Positions 1 to 9,094 of a DNA stretch of 64,000 nt are shown one piece after another; position 1 is the first letter of the stretch, and each line of letters opens with the position of its first letter. A model generated the notes under the pieces. That model was not told the DNA's origin, did no database searches, and saw only the letters and a program-made list of their open reading frames with translations. Location: contig NZ_AFNV02000011.1 of assembly GCF_000215955.2 (NCBI RefSeq), positions 62,001-126,000 of the forward strand, read 5' to 3'. The translations under genes and the position numbers were made by a program. This DNA is from Salinisphaera shabanensis E1L3A. GTDB lineage: Bacteria > Pseudomonadota > Gammaproteobacteria > Nevskiales > Salinisphaeraceae.

Positions 1-226
1 AGCTCTGGGGTTCGACAACGGCCAACGCGGCGGTAACGGCTACGGCGGCATCGAAGGCATTACCGCCCGCGTCGAGCACTTCCATGCCGGCAGCGGTCGC
101 CGCCGGATGGGCGCTGGCCACGGCCGGCACGGGGGGCGTGTCGTTTTGGGCAAGCGCGCCGGAGAGCGGCGCCAGTGAAACAAGCGCCACACAGGCGATT
201 ACACGAAGCCGTAAAGGCATGGGCAT
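1..226 (-). CDS. ggt: gamma-glutamyltransferase, N-terminal part (cut by window edge)
   Basis: Only the first 75 codons are in the window. The reading begins with a signal peptide (ATG at 226 or in-frame ATG at 220, basic start, hydrophobic core, Ala-X-Ala cut near ALAQ). It then shows the hallmark start of the gamma-glutamyltranspeptidase fold: ASAHPAATAAGMEVLDAGG followed by NAFDAAVAV and a V-E-P stretch. Members hydrolyse or transfer the gamma-glutamyl group of glutathione in the periplasm and self-cleave into two subunits; the cleavage site lies outside the window. Family assignment is firm from the N-terminal motif, but the exact substrate cannot be judged. Confidence 0.8.
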   Translation of the reverse strand, partial: MPMPLRLRVIACVALVSLAPLSGALAQNDTPPVPAVASAHPAATAAGMEVLDAGGNAFDAAVAVTAALAVVEPQS

Positions 227-279
227 TACCGAACAAACGAAAGGCGGATCGTCACGATACCGCCTGTAATCGCTGAGCT

Positions 280-774
280 CTAGCCGCCGGTCTTTTCGTG
301 AAGCTTGTCGGCGACGAGGCTGGGCACAAGACCGCTGATACGTCCGTCGAGAAACGCAATCTCGCGCACCAGGGTCGAGGAGATATGGGCATATTCCGGC
401 GAGGGCGCCAGAAAGATCGTATCCACCTGCGGGGCGAGATGGCGGTTCATCACAGCCATTTGTTTTTCGTATTCGTAGTCGCCCACGCCACGCACCCCGC
501 GCACCAGCACGCTCACGCCGTGCTTGCGGGCGAAATCGACCACCAGCCCGCTGACCGGCATGACGATCACGTTGTCGACATCGGCGAGCACCTGTTTGGC
601 CAGCTCCACGCGTTCCTGATGATCGAAGATCGATTTCTTGCTGGCATTGCTGGCCACGGCAACGATCAGTTCGTCGAACATGCCGGCGGCGCGCCGGATC
701 ACGTCGGCATGACCGTTGGTGATCGGATCGAAGGTGCCGGTATAGGCCGCGCGCACGTTGGGTGCCTTACTCAT
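280..774 (-). CDS. coaD: phosphopantetheine adenylyltransferase
   Basis: A 164-residue protein, the usual length for bacterial PPAT. It transfers AMP from ATP to 4'-phosphopantetheine, the penultimate step of coenzyme A synthesis, in the cytoplasm. The nucleotidyltransferase motif TGTFDPITNGH is at residues 12-22, and the second signature, S-S-T-L-V-R-E, lies near residue 130. It is the last gene of the minus-strand block after rsmD. The rsmD-coaD pairing is common in gammaproteobacteria and supports both calls. About 110 bases separate it from rsmD, so it may have its own promoter. Confidence 0.95.
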   Translation of the reverse strand: MSKAPNVRAAYTGTFDPITNGHADVIRRAAGMFDELIVAVASNASKKSIFDHQERVELAKQVLADVDNVIVMPVSGLVVDFARKHGVSVLVRGVRGVGDYEYEKQMAVMNRHLAPQVDTIFLAPSPEYAHISSTLVREIAFLDGRISGLVPSLVADKLHEKTGG

Positions 775-883
775 GGGTCACCCGTTTTGCCAAGGCCTTG
801 GCCCAGTCCTGTTCTGCTGACCGCACGTGGTTCTCCTCAGGCGTTTTTCGCGCGCGTGCGGCTGCACGCTGCGCGAGCATGTA

Positions 884-1516
884 TTACGAGATCAAAGATT
901 CGCCGTCATCTTCGCTGGCGCGGCACGGCTGTGCAAGGCAATAACCAACCTGGCCGGCGCGTTTGTCGCGCAGGATATCGACACGACCGGCAAGCAGCGC
1001 AAGCATCTGCTCGCGCTGTTCGGCGGGGTATTCGAGATAAACCCGCGCATGGGCGGGCAATACGCGCAGTACGCGCTCCAGCGCCTCGCCGTGCAAGGCG
1101 GCGGCAAACGGCGGGTCGATGAACACGATATCGGGTGCAGGTGCGGGCAGCGCCGTGCTCAGCGCATCGGCTTGCAGCAGGGTGGCGCGCGCGCCTGAGT
1201 GAAGCGTATCGAGAGTGGCGCGTAACGAGGCGATCACCTGGCGATCGCGATCGACGAACTGTACATGCGCCGCGCCGCGCGAGAGTGCTTCCAGCCCGAG
1301 CGCCCCAGTGCCCGCGAACAGATCGACACAGCGCGCGCCTTCAATACGCGGGGCCAGCCAGTTGAACAGCGTTTCGCGTACGCGATCCGGTGTCGGGCGC
1401 AGGCCCTCGGCAACCGTCACTGGCAGGCGCCGACCGCGCCATTCGCCGCCAATGATACGAATCGACGTGGTAGCGCTGGCGCTGCCCGCTCGGCGCCGTG
1501 GCGATTTTCGCGCCAT
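884..1516 (-). CDS. rsmD: 16S rRNA (guanine(966)-N2)-methyltransferase
   Basis: I place the start at the ATG at 1516 (MARKSPRRRAG..., 210 residues). A longer open frame reaches 1696 but would run into the tldD gene, and the 1516 start leaves a normal 25-base gap after tldD. SAM-dependent class I methyltransferase motifs are clear: VDLFAGTGALGLEALSRGA for SAM binding and VFIDPPF, the catalytic (D/N)PP(F/Y) motif of exocyclic-amine methylases. The RIIGGEWRGRRLPV start is typical of RsmD. The enzyme methylates G966 of 16S rRNA during 30S assembly. Confidence 0.93.
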   Translation of the reverse strand: MARKSPRRRAGSASATTSIRIIGGEWRGRRLPVTVAEGLRPTPDRVRETLFNWLAPRIEGARCVDLFAGTGALGLEALSRGAAHVQFVDRDRQVIASLRATLDTLHSGARATLLQADALSTALPAPAPDIVFIDPPFAAALHGEALERVLRVLPAHARVYLEYPAEQREQMLALLAGRVDILRDKRAGQVGYCLAQPCRASEDDGESLIS

Positions 1517-1541
1517 GTTCAGGCGCAAACCGGTGTTGCAA

Positions 1542-3008
1542 TCATCCCTGTTGGGTGCCGCCGACGGTGATCGCGTCGACCTTGAGCGTGGGTTGGCCCA
1601 CGCCCACCGGCACGCTCTGGCCGTTCTTGCCGCATACGCCGATGCCTTCATCGAGGGCGAGATCGTTGCCGACCATGGAGATACGTTCGAGCACATCCGG
1701 ACCGTTGCCGATGAGCGTGGCGCCCTTGATCGGCGCGCCGATCTTGCCGTTTTCGATGCGATAGGCCTCGTCGGCCGAAAACACGAAATTGCCGGACGTG
1801 ATATCCACCGAGCCGCCGGAGAAATTCACCGCATAGATACCGTTGTCGACCGAGGCGATGATGTCGTCGGGCACGCTCTCGCCCGCGCGCATATACGTAT
1901 TGGTCATGCGCGGCATGATCGTATGCGCATAGGATTCGCGGCGGGCATTGCCGGTAGGCGCCATGCCCATCAGGCGCGCGTTGTGCTTGTCCTGCATGTA
2001 ACCGACCAGACGCCCGTTTTCGATGAGCGTGTTGCAGGCCGCGGGACTGCCTTCATCGTCGATGGCCAGCGAACCACGGCGTCCATCGAGCGTGCCGTCG
2101 TCGACGATCGTACACAGATCGGAGGCGACCTTTTCACCGATACGGTTGGAATAGTTCGAGGAGCCGCGGCGATTGAAATCGCCCTCGAGGCCGTGGCCGA
2201 CCGCTTCATGCAGCAGCACGCCGGGCCAGCCCGCACCGAGCACGACCGGCAGACTGCCCGCCGGCGCGGCTTCGGCATACAGACGCACGAGCGCGCGGCG
2301 CACGGCCTCGCGCGCATAGCCGGCCACGCGATCGGCGCTGTCGCTGCTTGCCGTGCCGAAATAGTCGTAACCCATGCGGGCGCCGCCGCCGGCACTGGCG
2401 GATTCGCGTACGCCGTTTTCCTCGACTTGGACCGACACGTTCACCCGTACCAGCGGGCGGACGTCGCCGGCCAGCGTGCCGTCGGAGGCAGCGACCAGCA
2501 TCGTATCCGAGGAGCCGGCCAGCGATACCGTTACCCGCACCACGCGATCATCCGCGTCGCGGGCGATCTTGTCGGCGTGATGCAGCAATGAAACCTTGGC
2601 ATCGGCATCCAGCGTGCCGGCCGGGTCGATTGGCGCATAGCGCGTGGCAGCGCCGCTATCGCGGCGGGTGAGTGCGTTCACAGACGCGCTCTTGCCCTCG
2701 CGAGCGATCGCGGCCGCGGCTTTCGATGCCTGGGTGAGTGCCGGAAAGGCAAGCTCGTCGGCATAGGCGAAACCGGTCTGTTCGCCGGCCAGCGCGCGTA
2801 CCCCCACGCCCTGAGACGTGGAGGCACCGGCGCTGCGGACCACGCCGTCCTCGAGCAGCCACGATTCGTTCTTGAGAATCTGGAAATATAGATCGGCGTA
2901 GTCCACGCCCGGTACCATCAACGAGCCCAGCGCGGATTGCAGCTGGCTGGCATCAATGCCGGCCCGGCCGAGCAGCGTATCGGAGGCGATATCGATTGCG
3001 TTTTTCAT
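1542..3008 (-). CDS. tldD: metalloprotease TldD
   Basis: A 488-residue protein of the PmbA/TldD family, matching the usual length. The zinc-binding motif HEAVGHGLEGD (HExxxH) is present near residue 265, identifying it as the catalytic TldD partner rather than PmbA. With TldE/PmbA it forms a heterodimeric protease that degrades unfolded peptides and matures or destroys peptides such as CcdA and microcin B17 in Escherichia coli (family knowledge). It follows yhdP, the nitrilase gene and the quinone reductase on the same strand. The yhdP-tldD association is a classic gammaproteobacterial order, with two extra genes lying between here. Confidence 0.95.
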   Translation of the reverse strand: MKNAIDIASDTLLGRAGIDASQLQSALGSLMVPGVDYADLYFQILKNESWLLEDGVVRSAGASTSQGVGVRALAGEQTGFAYADELAFPALTQASKAAAAIAREGKSASVNALTRRDSGAATRYAPIDPAGTLDADAKVSLLHHADKIARDADDRVVRVTVSLAGSSDTMLVAASDGTLAGDVRPLVRVNVSVQVEENGVRESASAGGGARMGYDYFGTASSDSADRVAGYAREAVRRALVRLYAEAAPAGSLPVVLGAGWPGVLLHEAVGHGLEGDFNRRGSSNYSNRIGEKVASDLCTIVDDGTLDGRRGSLAIDDEGSPAACNTLIENGRLVGYMQDKHNARLMGMAPTGNARRESYAHTIMPRMTNTYMRAGESVPDDIIASVDNGIYAVNFSGGSVDITSGNFVFSADEAYRIENGKIGAPIKGATLIGNGPDVLERISMVGNDLALDEGIGVCGKNGQSVPVGVGQPTLKVDAITVGGTQQG

Positions 3009-3061
3009 GGCGCCACATTAACACCGTCTGGCGCATTGTTGGTGTGGGCGCCTATCGCTGA

Positions 3062-4036
3062 TCATAGTGTCAGAATCGTCGAGCCGGTGGTTTCGCGATT
3101 GGCCAGCGCCCGGTGGGCCTCGGCGGCGTCTTCCAGGGCAAAGCGCTGGCCGATCTTGATCTTCACATCGCCGGATTCGAGTACCGCGAACAGGTCGTCG
3201 CACATCATCTCGAAGCGTTCGCGCGTATCGGCATAGCCATTCAGGCTGGGCCGGGTGACGAACAGCGAGCCGCCCTTGTTGAGTTCGGCCAGGTTCACGC
3301 CCTCCACCGGTCCGGAGGCATTGCCGAAGCTCACCATCAGCCCGCGCTTGGACAGACAGGCCAGCGAGTCCTTCCAGGTGTCCTTCCCGACCGAGTCGTA
3401 GACCACCGGCACCATGGCGCCGTCGGTGAGCTCGCGTACGCGTTCGGGCACGGATTCGCGCGTGTAATCGATGGTCATCCAGGCGCCGTTCTGCTTGGCT
3501 GTTCCGGCCTTGTCTTCGTTCGAGACCGTGCCGATGAGATGGGCGCCGAGCGCATGCGCCCACTGGCAGGCGATCGAGCCCACGCCACCGGCGGCGGCGT
3601 GGAATAGAATCGTGTCGTCTTCGCCGATGGCATAGGTCTGGCGCAGCAGATATTGCACGGTCAGGCCCTTGAGCATGCCGGCCGCTGCGGTTTCAAAATC
3701 GATGGCCTCGGGCAGGGCGATCGCTTTTTCGGCATCCATGGTGATGAACTCGGCATAGGCACCGAGCGGGCCCTGTGCATAGGCTACGCGATCGCCTTCG
3801 GCGAAATCCTCGACGCCTTCGCCCACGGCATCGACCACGCCGGCGCCTTCGGTACCGAGGCCGCTTGGCGGCTGGGCTGGATACAGGCCTGTACGCACAT
3901 AGATATCGATGAAGTTCAGTCCGACCGCACGGTTGGCGATCCGGATCTCGCCCGGGCCGGGATCACGCGGCTCGACGTCGACGAGTTTCAGGACTTCAGG
4001 ACCACCGGTTTCGGTGAACTGGATCTGACGGGCCAT
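3062..4036 (-). CDS. zinc-independent NADPH:quinone oxidoreductase (MDR family)
   Basis: A 324-residue medium-chain dehydrogenase/reductase of the Qor type. The N-terminal GroES-like fold carries GLNFIDIYVRTGLYP, characteristic of quinone reductases. The Rossmann motif is HAAAGGVGSIACQWA (residues ~145-160), and the zinc-ligand cysteines of alcohol dehydrogenases are absent. Members reduce quinones by one electron with NADPH. A good Shine-Dalgarno (AAGGAGC) lies 6 bases before the ATG at 4036. Its placement between the nitrilase gene and tldD suggests cotranscription with housekeeping genes, but no specific link in function is evident. Confidence 0.88.
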   Translation of the reverse strand: MARQIQFTETGGPEVLKLVDVEPRDPGPGEIRIANRAVGLNFIDIYVRTGLYPAQPPSGLGTEGAGVVDAVGEGVEDFAEGDRVAYAQGPLGAYAEFITMDAEKAIALPEAIDFETAAAGMLKGLTVQYLLRQTYAIGEDDTILFHAAAGGVGSIACQWAHALGAHLIGTVSNEDKAGTAKQNGAWMTIDYTRESVPERVRELTDGAMVPVVYDSVGKDTWKDSLACLSKRGLMVSFGNASGPVEGVNLAELNKGGSLFVTRPSLNGYADTRERFEMMCDDLFAVLESGDVKIKIGQRFALEDAAEAHRALANRETTGSTILTL

Positions 4037-4087
4037 GGGTGCTCCTTGCAGAAGGATTCGAACAACAATGCCCGTTTGTAACAGGCC

Positions 4088-4936
4088 CTAGAACAAACGT
4101 CGATGCGACAGACAAGGGAAGCCTTCGCGCAGGCTGGCGATACGTGTACGGTCGACCGATGCGATAACCACTTCATTGGCCTCGCTTTTGGCTTCGGCCT
4201 TGAGCTGGCCCCAGGGGTCGAGAATCAGGCTGTGGCCGTAGGTGCGCCGGCCGCTGGCGTGATGCCCGGCCTGATTGGGGGCGATCATCGTGACTAGATT
4301 CTCGATCGCCCGAGCGCGGGTCAGCACATGCCAGTGGGCGCTGCCGGTGGTATGCGTGAATGCCGACGGTGCGACCACGATTTCGGCGCCTTCGGCGGCC
4401 AGCGCGCGATAGAGCTCGGGAAACCGCAGGTCGTAGCACACGCTCAGCCCGAGTCGCCCGAAAGGCGTATCCACGACGTTCGGCGTGGGCGGGCCGGCCA
4501 CGAAGGTGGCCGATTCACGATAAGCCTCGGCCGAGTCCGGCAGGCCGACGTCGAACAGGTGGATCTTGTCGTAGCGGGCGACGCGCTCGCCGTTGTCGGC
4601 ATATACCGGGCAGGTCGGGTAGACCCGATCCGGCTCATCGCTTGCGAGCGGAATGGTACCGCCGACGATCCATAGACCGTACTTGCGTGCGGCTTCGGCC
4701 AAAAAATCCTGAATGGGGGTGTTCCCATTGCCGGCGCCATCGGCTTCGGCTACGCGCAGTTTGTCGGTTTCGTGCGCGCCCATGAGCGCGAAGTTTTCGG
4801 GCAATACGGCAAGCTGGGCGCCGCGGCGTGCCGCATCGGCGAGCAGATCGTCGGCACGAGCCAGATTGGGCGCGACTTCGCCGCGCGAGTTCATTTGAAT
4901 GGCGGCCACACGGGGCATATCGGAATCGGTGGTCAT
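4088..4936 (-). CDS. carbon-nitrogen hydrolase (nitrilase superfamily, Nit/omega-amidase like)
   Basis: A 282-residue protein with the Glu-Lys-Cys catalytic triad of the nitrilase superfamily: Glu in LPENFALM, Lys in YDKIHLFDV and Cys in LSVCYDLRFPELYR. The pattern resembles the Nit/YafV/Nit2 branch, whose members hydrolyse omega-amides or deaminated glutathione, rather than true nitrilases. It begins 22 bases after the yhdP stop and is probably cotranscribed with yhdP. A nitrilase-like gene between yhdP and tldD is a recurrent arrangement in gammaproteobacteria. The exact substrate is not readable from sequence. Confidence 0.88.
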   Translation of the reverse strand: MTTDSDMPRVAAIQMNSRGEVAPNLARADDLLADAARRGAQLAVLPENFALMGAHETDKLRVAEADGAGNGNTPIQDFLAEAARKYGLWIVGGTIPLASDEPDRVYPTCPVYADNGERVARYDKIHLFDVGLPDSAEAYRESATFVAGPPTPNVVDTPFGRLGLSVCYDLRFPELYRALAAEGAEIVVAPSAFTHTTGSAHWHVLTRARAIENLVTMIAPNQAGHHASGRRTYGHSLILDPWGQLKAEAKSEANEVVIASVDRTRIASLREGFPCLSHRRLF

Positions 4937-4958
4937 GGCGGTATTGGGGTCGGTGGTG

Positions 4959-7900
4959 CTATTGCTCGGCGCTGGGCTGTTCGATACGCGGATCGTCCCA
5001 GCTGCCTTTCAGGGTATACGCGATGCTTGAGAATTTCTTGATCGGTTTCTTGAATATTTCCTGCATGGCGAATACGGCTGCGCCCACCAGGGGCCCGCCG
5101 AGCACAGTGCTAGCAACGGCAACGCCGCTACCGACCTTGGGCACGATGGTCACCCGTTCGTCGTAGTCGCGTGCTGCCAGCCCGATACGCCCGTTCATGC
5201 GAATTTGCGATGATGGCGTTTCGATACGGACGTTATCGCTATAGGCGTTGCCGTTTTCGATCGCAAAGTTCGCGCGTACGTGATCGAAGGCGAGCCCTTC
5301 GTCGACCACATCGCGAAAATCCAGGCGCAGCCGACGCGGCAGTACATACAGATTGACCAGCCCGAGCACGCGTGCCGCACCCGGCTCCACGGCCGTGAAG
5401 GTGCCGTTATCGAGTGCCAGCTCCACACTGCCGTCGAGTGAGCGCAGATCGAGCCCGGCCGGGTTTGGCGCGATATTCAGGCGCGCATGCACGCGGGTGG
5501 ACTCGGCGGTCACGCTTGGCGGGTAGCCGAGCGAACGCAACAAGCCTGCCATGCCGGCGCCTTCAAAACGGGTCTGGGCGCTGGCATGGGTCTGGCCCTT
5601 GTCGCGAATCCAGCGACCGGTCGCCCAGCCGGCAAGCGCGCCGTTCTTGAGCTGAAAACGGTCGAGCTGCCAGCCATTGGGCTGGGCTCGTGCTTTTACT
5701 TCGGCCTGGCCGAAATCGGTGTCGTCGACCTGGACGTTGGCAACGAACAGGTCCAGATGCGGCAGATCGTCCGGATCGATCTCTTTCCAGATCACCGGGT
5801 CGCTTTCAGCGGGTGACGGTTCGGCCTTCGGTGGCCGGGTCTTGATCGCCAGACGGGCCAGATTGCCGGCGATATTCACGGCGCCGCCGACGGGTTGGGT
5901 CCAGGTGATCTGGCCCTGGGTGTCGGGGCCTTCGAAATCGACACGCCAGCCGGGGCGCGCGCTCATCGGCTGGGCGCGCAGATGCGCGTTCTCGAAATAG
6001 CGGCTGTCGAGTTCCAGCGCACCGATACGCAGATCACCCCCGACAAAGTCGAGCGCGGGCGCACTGCTTTTCGATTTTTTCGCCTGCTCTGTCGCGGCGG
6101 CGACCTGGTCGCTTACCACGGTGAACCAGCCGATGCCGTCTGCGCGATCGGTGCGTCCGCCAATCCAGATACCATCGACATCGGGCGGGGTGAGTGTCTT
6201 GTCGTTGAGCAATGCCTGGATACGGGTGACCGCGCCGTTGCGCAGGCGCACGGTCGTATCGAGACGGCCGTCGTAGCCGACATGAATACGGCTGGCATCG
6301 CCGGAGACGGTAATCGCGAGCGGTGCCGCGTTCGATGCCGGCTTGGCCAACGGCTCGGGCAGGTCGAGGGCAAGCCCGCGCAAATCGCTCCTGAAATCGA
6401 TATCCGATACCTGACCGCTGCGCGCGACCTCGAAGGCGACCGTGAAATCGGCCGCGCCGTGGCCGTAGCGTAGCCAGGACTCGGGCAGATAATGGGCTAC
6501 TGCCGCGCCATCCTGCGGCAGCTGCAGGCGCGCACGGCTGACGATGCGCTGACTTTCGCCCGCAACGGGGACGACATCGGCATCCAGCGCGACGCCGAGT
6601 AGATCGCCCTTGAGACCATGGGCGGTCAACCCGTGCTTGTCGTCGAAGTGCATTTTGCCCGTTATATCGGTGATCGGGCCGGGCAGCGCGTCCTGGCGCA
6701 GCGTGGCCCCGCGTGCCCGGACGTCGCCCGCGACGCTCGGATCACCCAGACCGGGCTTGAGCGGAATACGCAGGTCGATGGCAAGGTCGGCCTGCCCGGT
6801 CACCTTGAGCGCATCGACGATCTTGGCGAAGCGATCGCGCAGCGGTGACTGGACGAGAAACGCCAGCATCTTCTCGGCTCGCGCGTTGCGGGCCTCGCCG
6901 TCGAGCTTGAGTACCGGCTCGCGAACGTTGTCCACGCGCCCGGTTGCCGGACCGAGATTCACGTCCAGCATGCGTGCAGCCGCAACATCCACGCGCAAGT
7001 CGTCGCCGTCGAGCGTGAGCTTGCCACGCGCGGCCTCGAGCGGCGGCCAGTCGTCCTTGTAGGCGACATCGATATCATGGCCGGTGAGTTCAAGATGGAA
7101 ACGCTCGTCGCCGCGTGGCTGCGCGAAGGGGAAGCGATCCATCGGCCCGCGCACTTCGAGCGTAGCGCTATCGAGCGTACCGGCAGTAATGGCCTTGGGC
7201 AGCCAGTCGCGCAGTTTCTGGTTGGGCAGATCCTCGGCCTGCGGGATACGCGCAAGCAGATGCGCGACCTGCGGCGCGCTGCCAGTGGCCTGTATATCCA
7301 CGACCGGCGCACGGCCCGGCCGCAGCTGTACACGACCGCTGGTCTTGAACTGGGCCTCGGCGCTCGTGAGTTCGAGCTTGCGGGCATCGATCTGCCAGCC
7401 GCCGTTATGGCGCTGCCATGATATCTCGCCATCGAGATCGTCAATCGCCAGTTCACCGCGCAGGTAGCGTCTGGCAGCAAGCGTGCCGCCGGCGTTGTCG
7501 AACTGCAGTATGTGGGTCCCGGCCTGCTGGTAATAGCTGCCGGTCAACGGGCCCACGGCAAGTGCCGGGTCGTCGATGGACAGCTGGTTGAAATCAAAGG
7601 CCAGCTGTAGCGGCGTATCGGCACCAACCGTAAGCGCCAGATTATCTACGCGCGCATCGATTGCGGTATCTGCGAGCCGCGGAATGCGCAGTTTGGCCAG
7701 GCGTTTCGCCATGGCGACAGGCACATGACGGGCATCGATACGCAGGCGCGGCTCGTCGGTATCGATTGCGCCGGTCAGGGCGAACTTGTCGAGCCCCGGT
7801 GCGTCGCCGGACAGTGAGGTCATCGCCACGCGAATGTCGTCGGCCGTAGTCGTCGCCTCGGGCGATGGGTCGACGCCGGTGGCCTTGAAGGTGGTGGACA

Positions 7901-8801
7901 GCTTCGGCAACAGATCGGCGTTGGCCGTGTCGTCGCGTACCGCATCGAGATCGAGCTGAGCCTTGGCATGGACCAAGTGCCCCTGTTGCCAGCGGCCGTT
8001 GATATCGGCCGACAGGCGACCGCCCGAGAGCTGGTTAAAAAGCGCGGCATCGATAGCTTGAGCGCTATGGGCGAGCGCGGGTGTGTCGAGTCCATCCACG
8101 GTGAATTCGAAGTCGGCATCGTCTATGGCGGGCAGCCGCCCGGAAAAACGCGCCTTGCCGTCGGCCTGCTTCAGCCAGTCCGGGCCGTCGAGATTGAAAC
8201 GCAGGGCATAGCTGTCGTTGCCGCGATGGGCGATATGGGCATCGAGACGCTCGATACGCGCGCGCCCGTCCGGCAGCGCTTCGTCGAGCAGGGTGATATC
8301 GGCATCGCTGATGGTGGCGGTATGCAGCAGGGCCAGGCGCTCGTTGATGGTGTCCCAGTCCAGCGGTTCGTCGTCCGGGCGCGACCAGTATTCGAGTTGC
8401 GGGCGGCCGTCGTCGCCGCGGCGTACCGCGACCGTTGGCTGTTCCAGCACCAGTCCATCGGGCAGGCGTTTGCCGTCGATGAGATCGGTAAAGGAAAAAT
8501 GCAGGCCAAGGCTTGCGAGCGTAACCGCGGGCTTATCGAAGCCGTGACGGGTCACGCGTACGTCGGCCAGCTCCAGCAATGGCCCAGTCCATTGCCAGCG
8601 CAGTTCGATCGCGTCGATCTGGATATCAGCATCGATACGCCGGCCGATACGTTCAGCCAGCGCCTCGCGATAGCTGGGTACGAGATGATCGATCAAGCGC
8701 ACGCCGCCCACCAGCAGCCCGGCCAGGATGACGAGGCTGGCGACGGTAACCACCAGCGCGCGTTTGATGATCGTCGTGCTAGCCATGCGCATCCGGCGCA
8801 C
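4959..8801 (-). CDS. yhdP: YhdP family AsmA-like envelope lipid transport protein
   Basis: A 1280-residue protein, close to the length of E. coli YhdP. A single N-terminal membrane anchor (VVTVASLVILAGLLVGGVRLI, residues ~14-34) is followed by a very long periplasmic region of repeating beta-rich segments, as in AsmA/TamB bridge proteins. The C-terminus keeps the AsmA-like GRIGLAARDYDERVTIVPKVG motif. In E. coli YhdP helps move phospholipids from inner to outer membrane (family knowledge). It sits directly downstream of rng, the conserved neighbour. The start at 8801 places the hydrophobic segment correctly; an internal Met at codon 6 is an alternative. Confidence 0.93.
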   Translation of the reverse strand: MRRMRMASTTIIKRALVVTVASLVILAGLLVGGVRLIDHLVPSYREALAERIGRRIDADIQIDAIELRWQWTGPLLELADVRVTRHGFDKPAVTLASLGLHFSFTDLIDGKRLPDGLVLEQPTVAVRRGDDGRPQLEYWSRPDDEPLDWDTINERLALLHTATISDADITLLDEALPDGRARIERLDAHIAHRGNDSYALRFNLDGPDWLKQADGKARFSGRLPAIDDADFEFTVDGLDTPALAHSAQAIDAALFNQLSGGRLSADINGRWQQGHLVHAKAQLDLDAVRDDTANADLLPKLSTTFKATGVDPSPEATTTADDIRVAMTSLSGDAPGLDKFALTGAIDTDEPRLRIDARHVPVAMAKRLAKLRIPRLADTAIDARVDNLALTVGADTPLQLAFDFNQLSIDDPALAVGPLTGSYYQQAGTHILQFDNAGGTLAARRYLRGELAIDDLDGEISWQRHNGGWQIDARKLELTSAEAQFKTSGRVQLRPGRAPVVDIQATGSAPQVAHLLARIPQAEDLPNQKLRDWLPKAITAGTLDSATLEVRGPMDRFPFAQPRGDERFHLELTGHDIDVAYKDDWPPLEAARGKLTLDGDDLRVDVAAARMLDVNLGPATGRVDNVREPVLKLDGEARNARAEKMLAFLVQSPLRDRFAKIVDALKVTGQADLAIDLRIPLKPGLGDPSVAGDVRARGATLRQDALPGPITDITGKMHFDDKHGLTAHGLKGDLLGVALDADVVPVAGESQRIVSRARLQLPQDGAAVAHYLPESWLRYGHGAADFTVAFEVARSGQVSDIDFRSDLRGLALDLPEPLAKPASNAAPLAITVSGDASRIHVGYDGRLDTTVRLRNGAVTRIQALLNDKTLTPPDVDGIWIGGRTDRADGIGWFTVVSDQVAAATEQAKKSKSSAPALDFVGGDLRIGALELDSRYFENAHLRAQPMSARPGWRVDFEGPDTQGQITWTQPVGGAVNIAGNLARLAIKTRPPKAEPSPAESDPVIWKEIDPDDLPHLDLFVANVQVDDTDFGQAEVKARAQPNGWQLDRFQLKNGALAGWATGRWIRDKGQTHASAQTRFEGAGMAGLLRSLGYPPSVTAESTRVHARLNIAPNPAGLDLRSLDGSVELALDNGTFTAVEPGAARVLGLVNLYVLPRRLRLDFRDVVDEGLAFDHVRANFAIENGNAYSDNVRIETPSSQIRMNGRIGLAARDYDERVTIVPKVGSGVAVASTVLGGPLVGAAVFAMQEIFKKPIKKFSSIAYTLKGSWDDPRIEQPSAEQ

Positions 8802-9094
8802 GGTTCAAGATGGCGGCGGGTGTGTGTAGTGGCTCACGATGCGCAGCCGCAAGCCGAGGTCCGCGCGATCCGTACCGGTTTGAACAGAAATTGGCAAAGC
8901 GCGTAGCGGGCATGAACGTGTCGGGCAGCGATCAGACGGATGCGATGGTGTTCCGACACACGCGCGCGGTCAGGGTTCGCGATGAGTCGGTTGCGGCACG
9001 GTCTTGGCCGGGGGCCGCAGCGCAGCGTTATCGACCCCTCACGAACTGCCGGCCCCGGGGCCGATCGTGTGCAGGCGTCGTATACCAACACAGC
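8802..9094. other. intergenic region between rng and yhdP
   Basis: About 290 bases with no credible gene on either strand; the short open frames here are shadows. A 14-base perfect palindrome of C and G (9050-9063) lies 31 bases after the rng stop. It has no loop and no following T run, so it is not a convincing terminator. A promoter for yhdP could lie here, but I see no clear -35/-10 pair. Confidence 0.5.

Noticed and set aside
1215-2591. A 458-codon plus-strand open frame over rsmD and tldD
   Set aside because: It is the reverse shadow of tldD and rsmD, which have clear motifs. The shadow translation has no recognisable domain.
4035-4075. GTTCGAATCC, a tRNA T-loop-like word on the minus strand before the quinone reductase gene
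   Set aside because: The flanking bases do not form the T stem and no anticodon or acceptor stem is present. It is simply the leader of the gene.
9050-9063. Perfect GC palindrome after rng as a terminator
   Set aside because: It has no loop-forming bases and no T run on either strand, so it is only noted in the intergenic entry.
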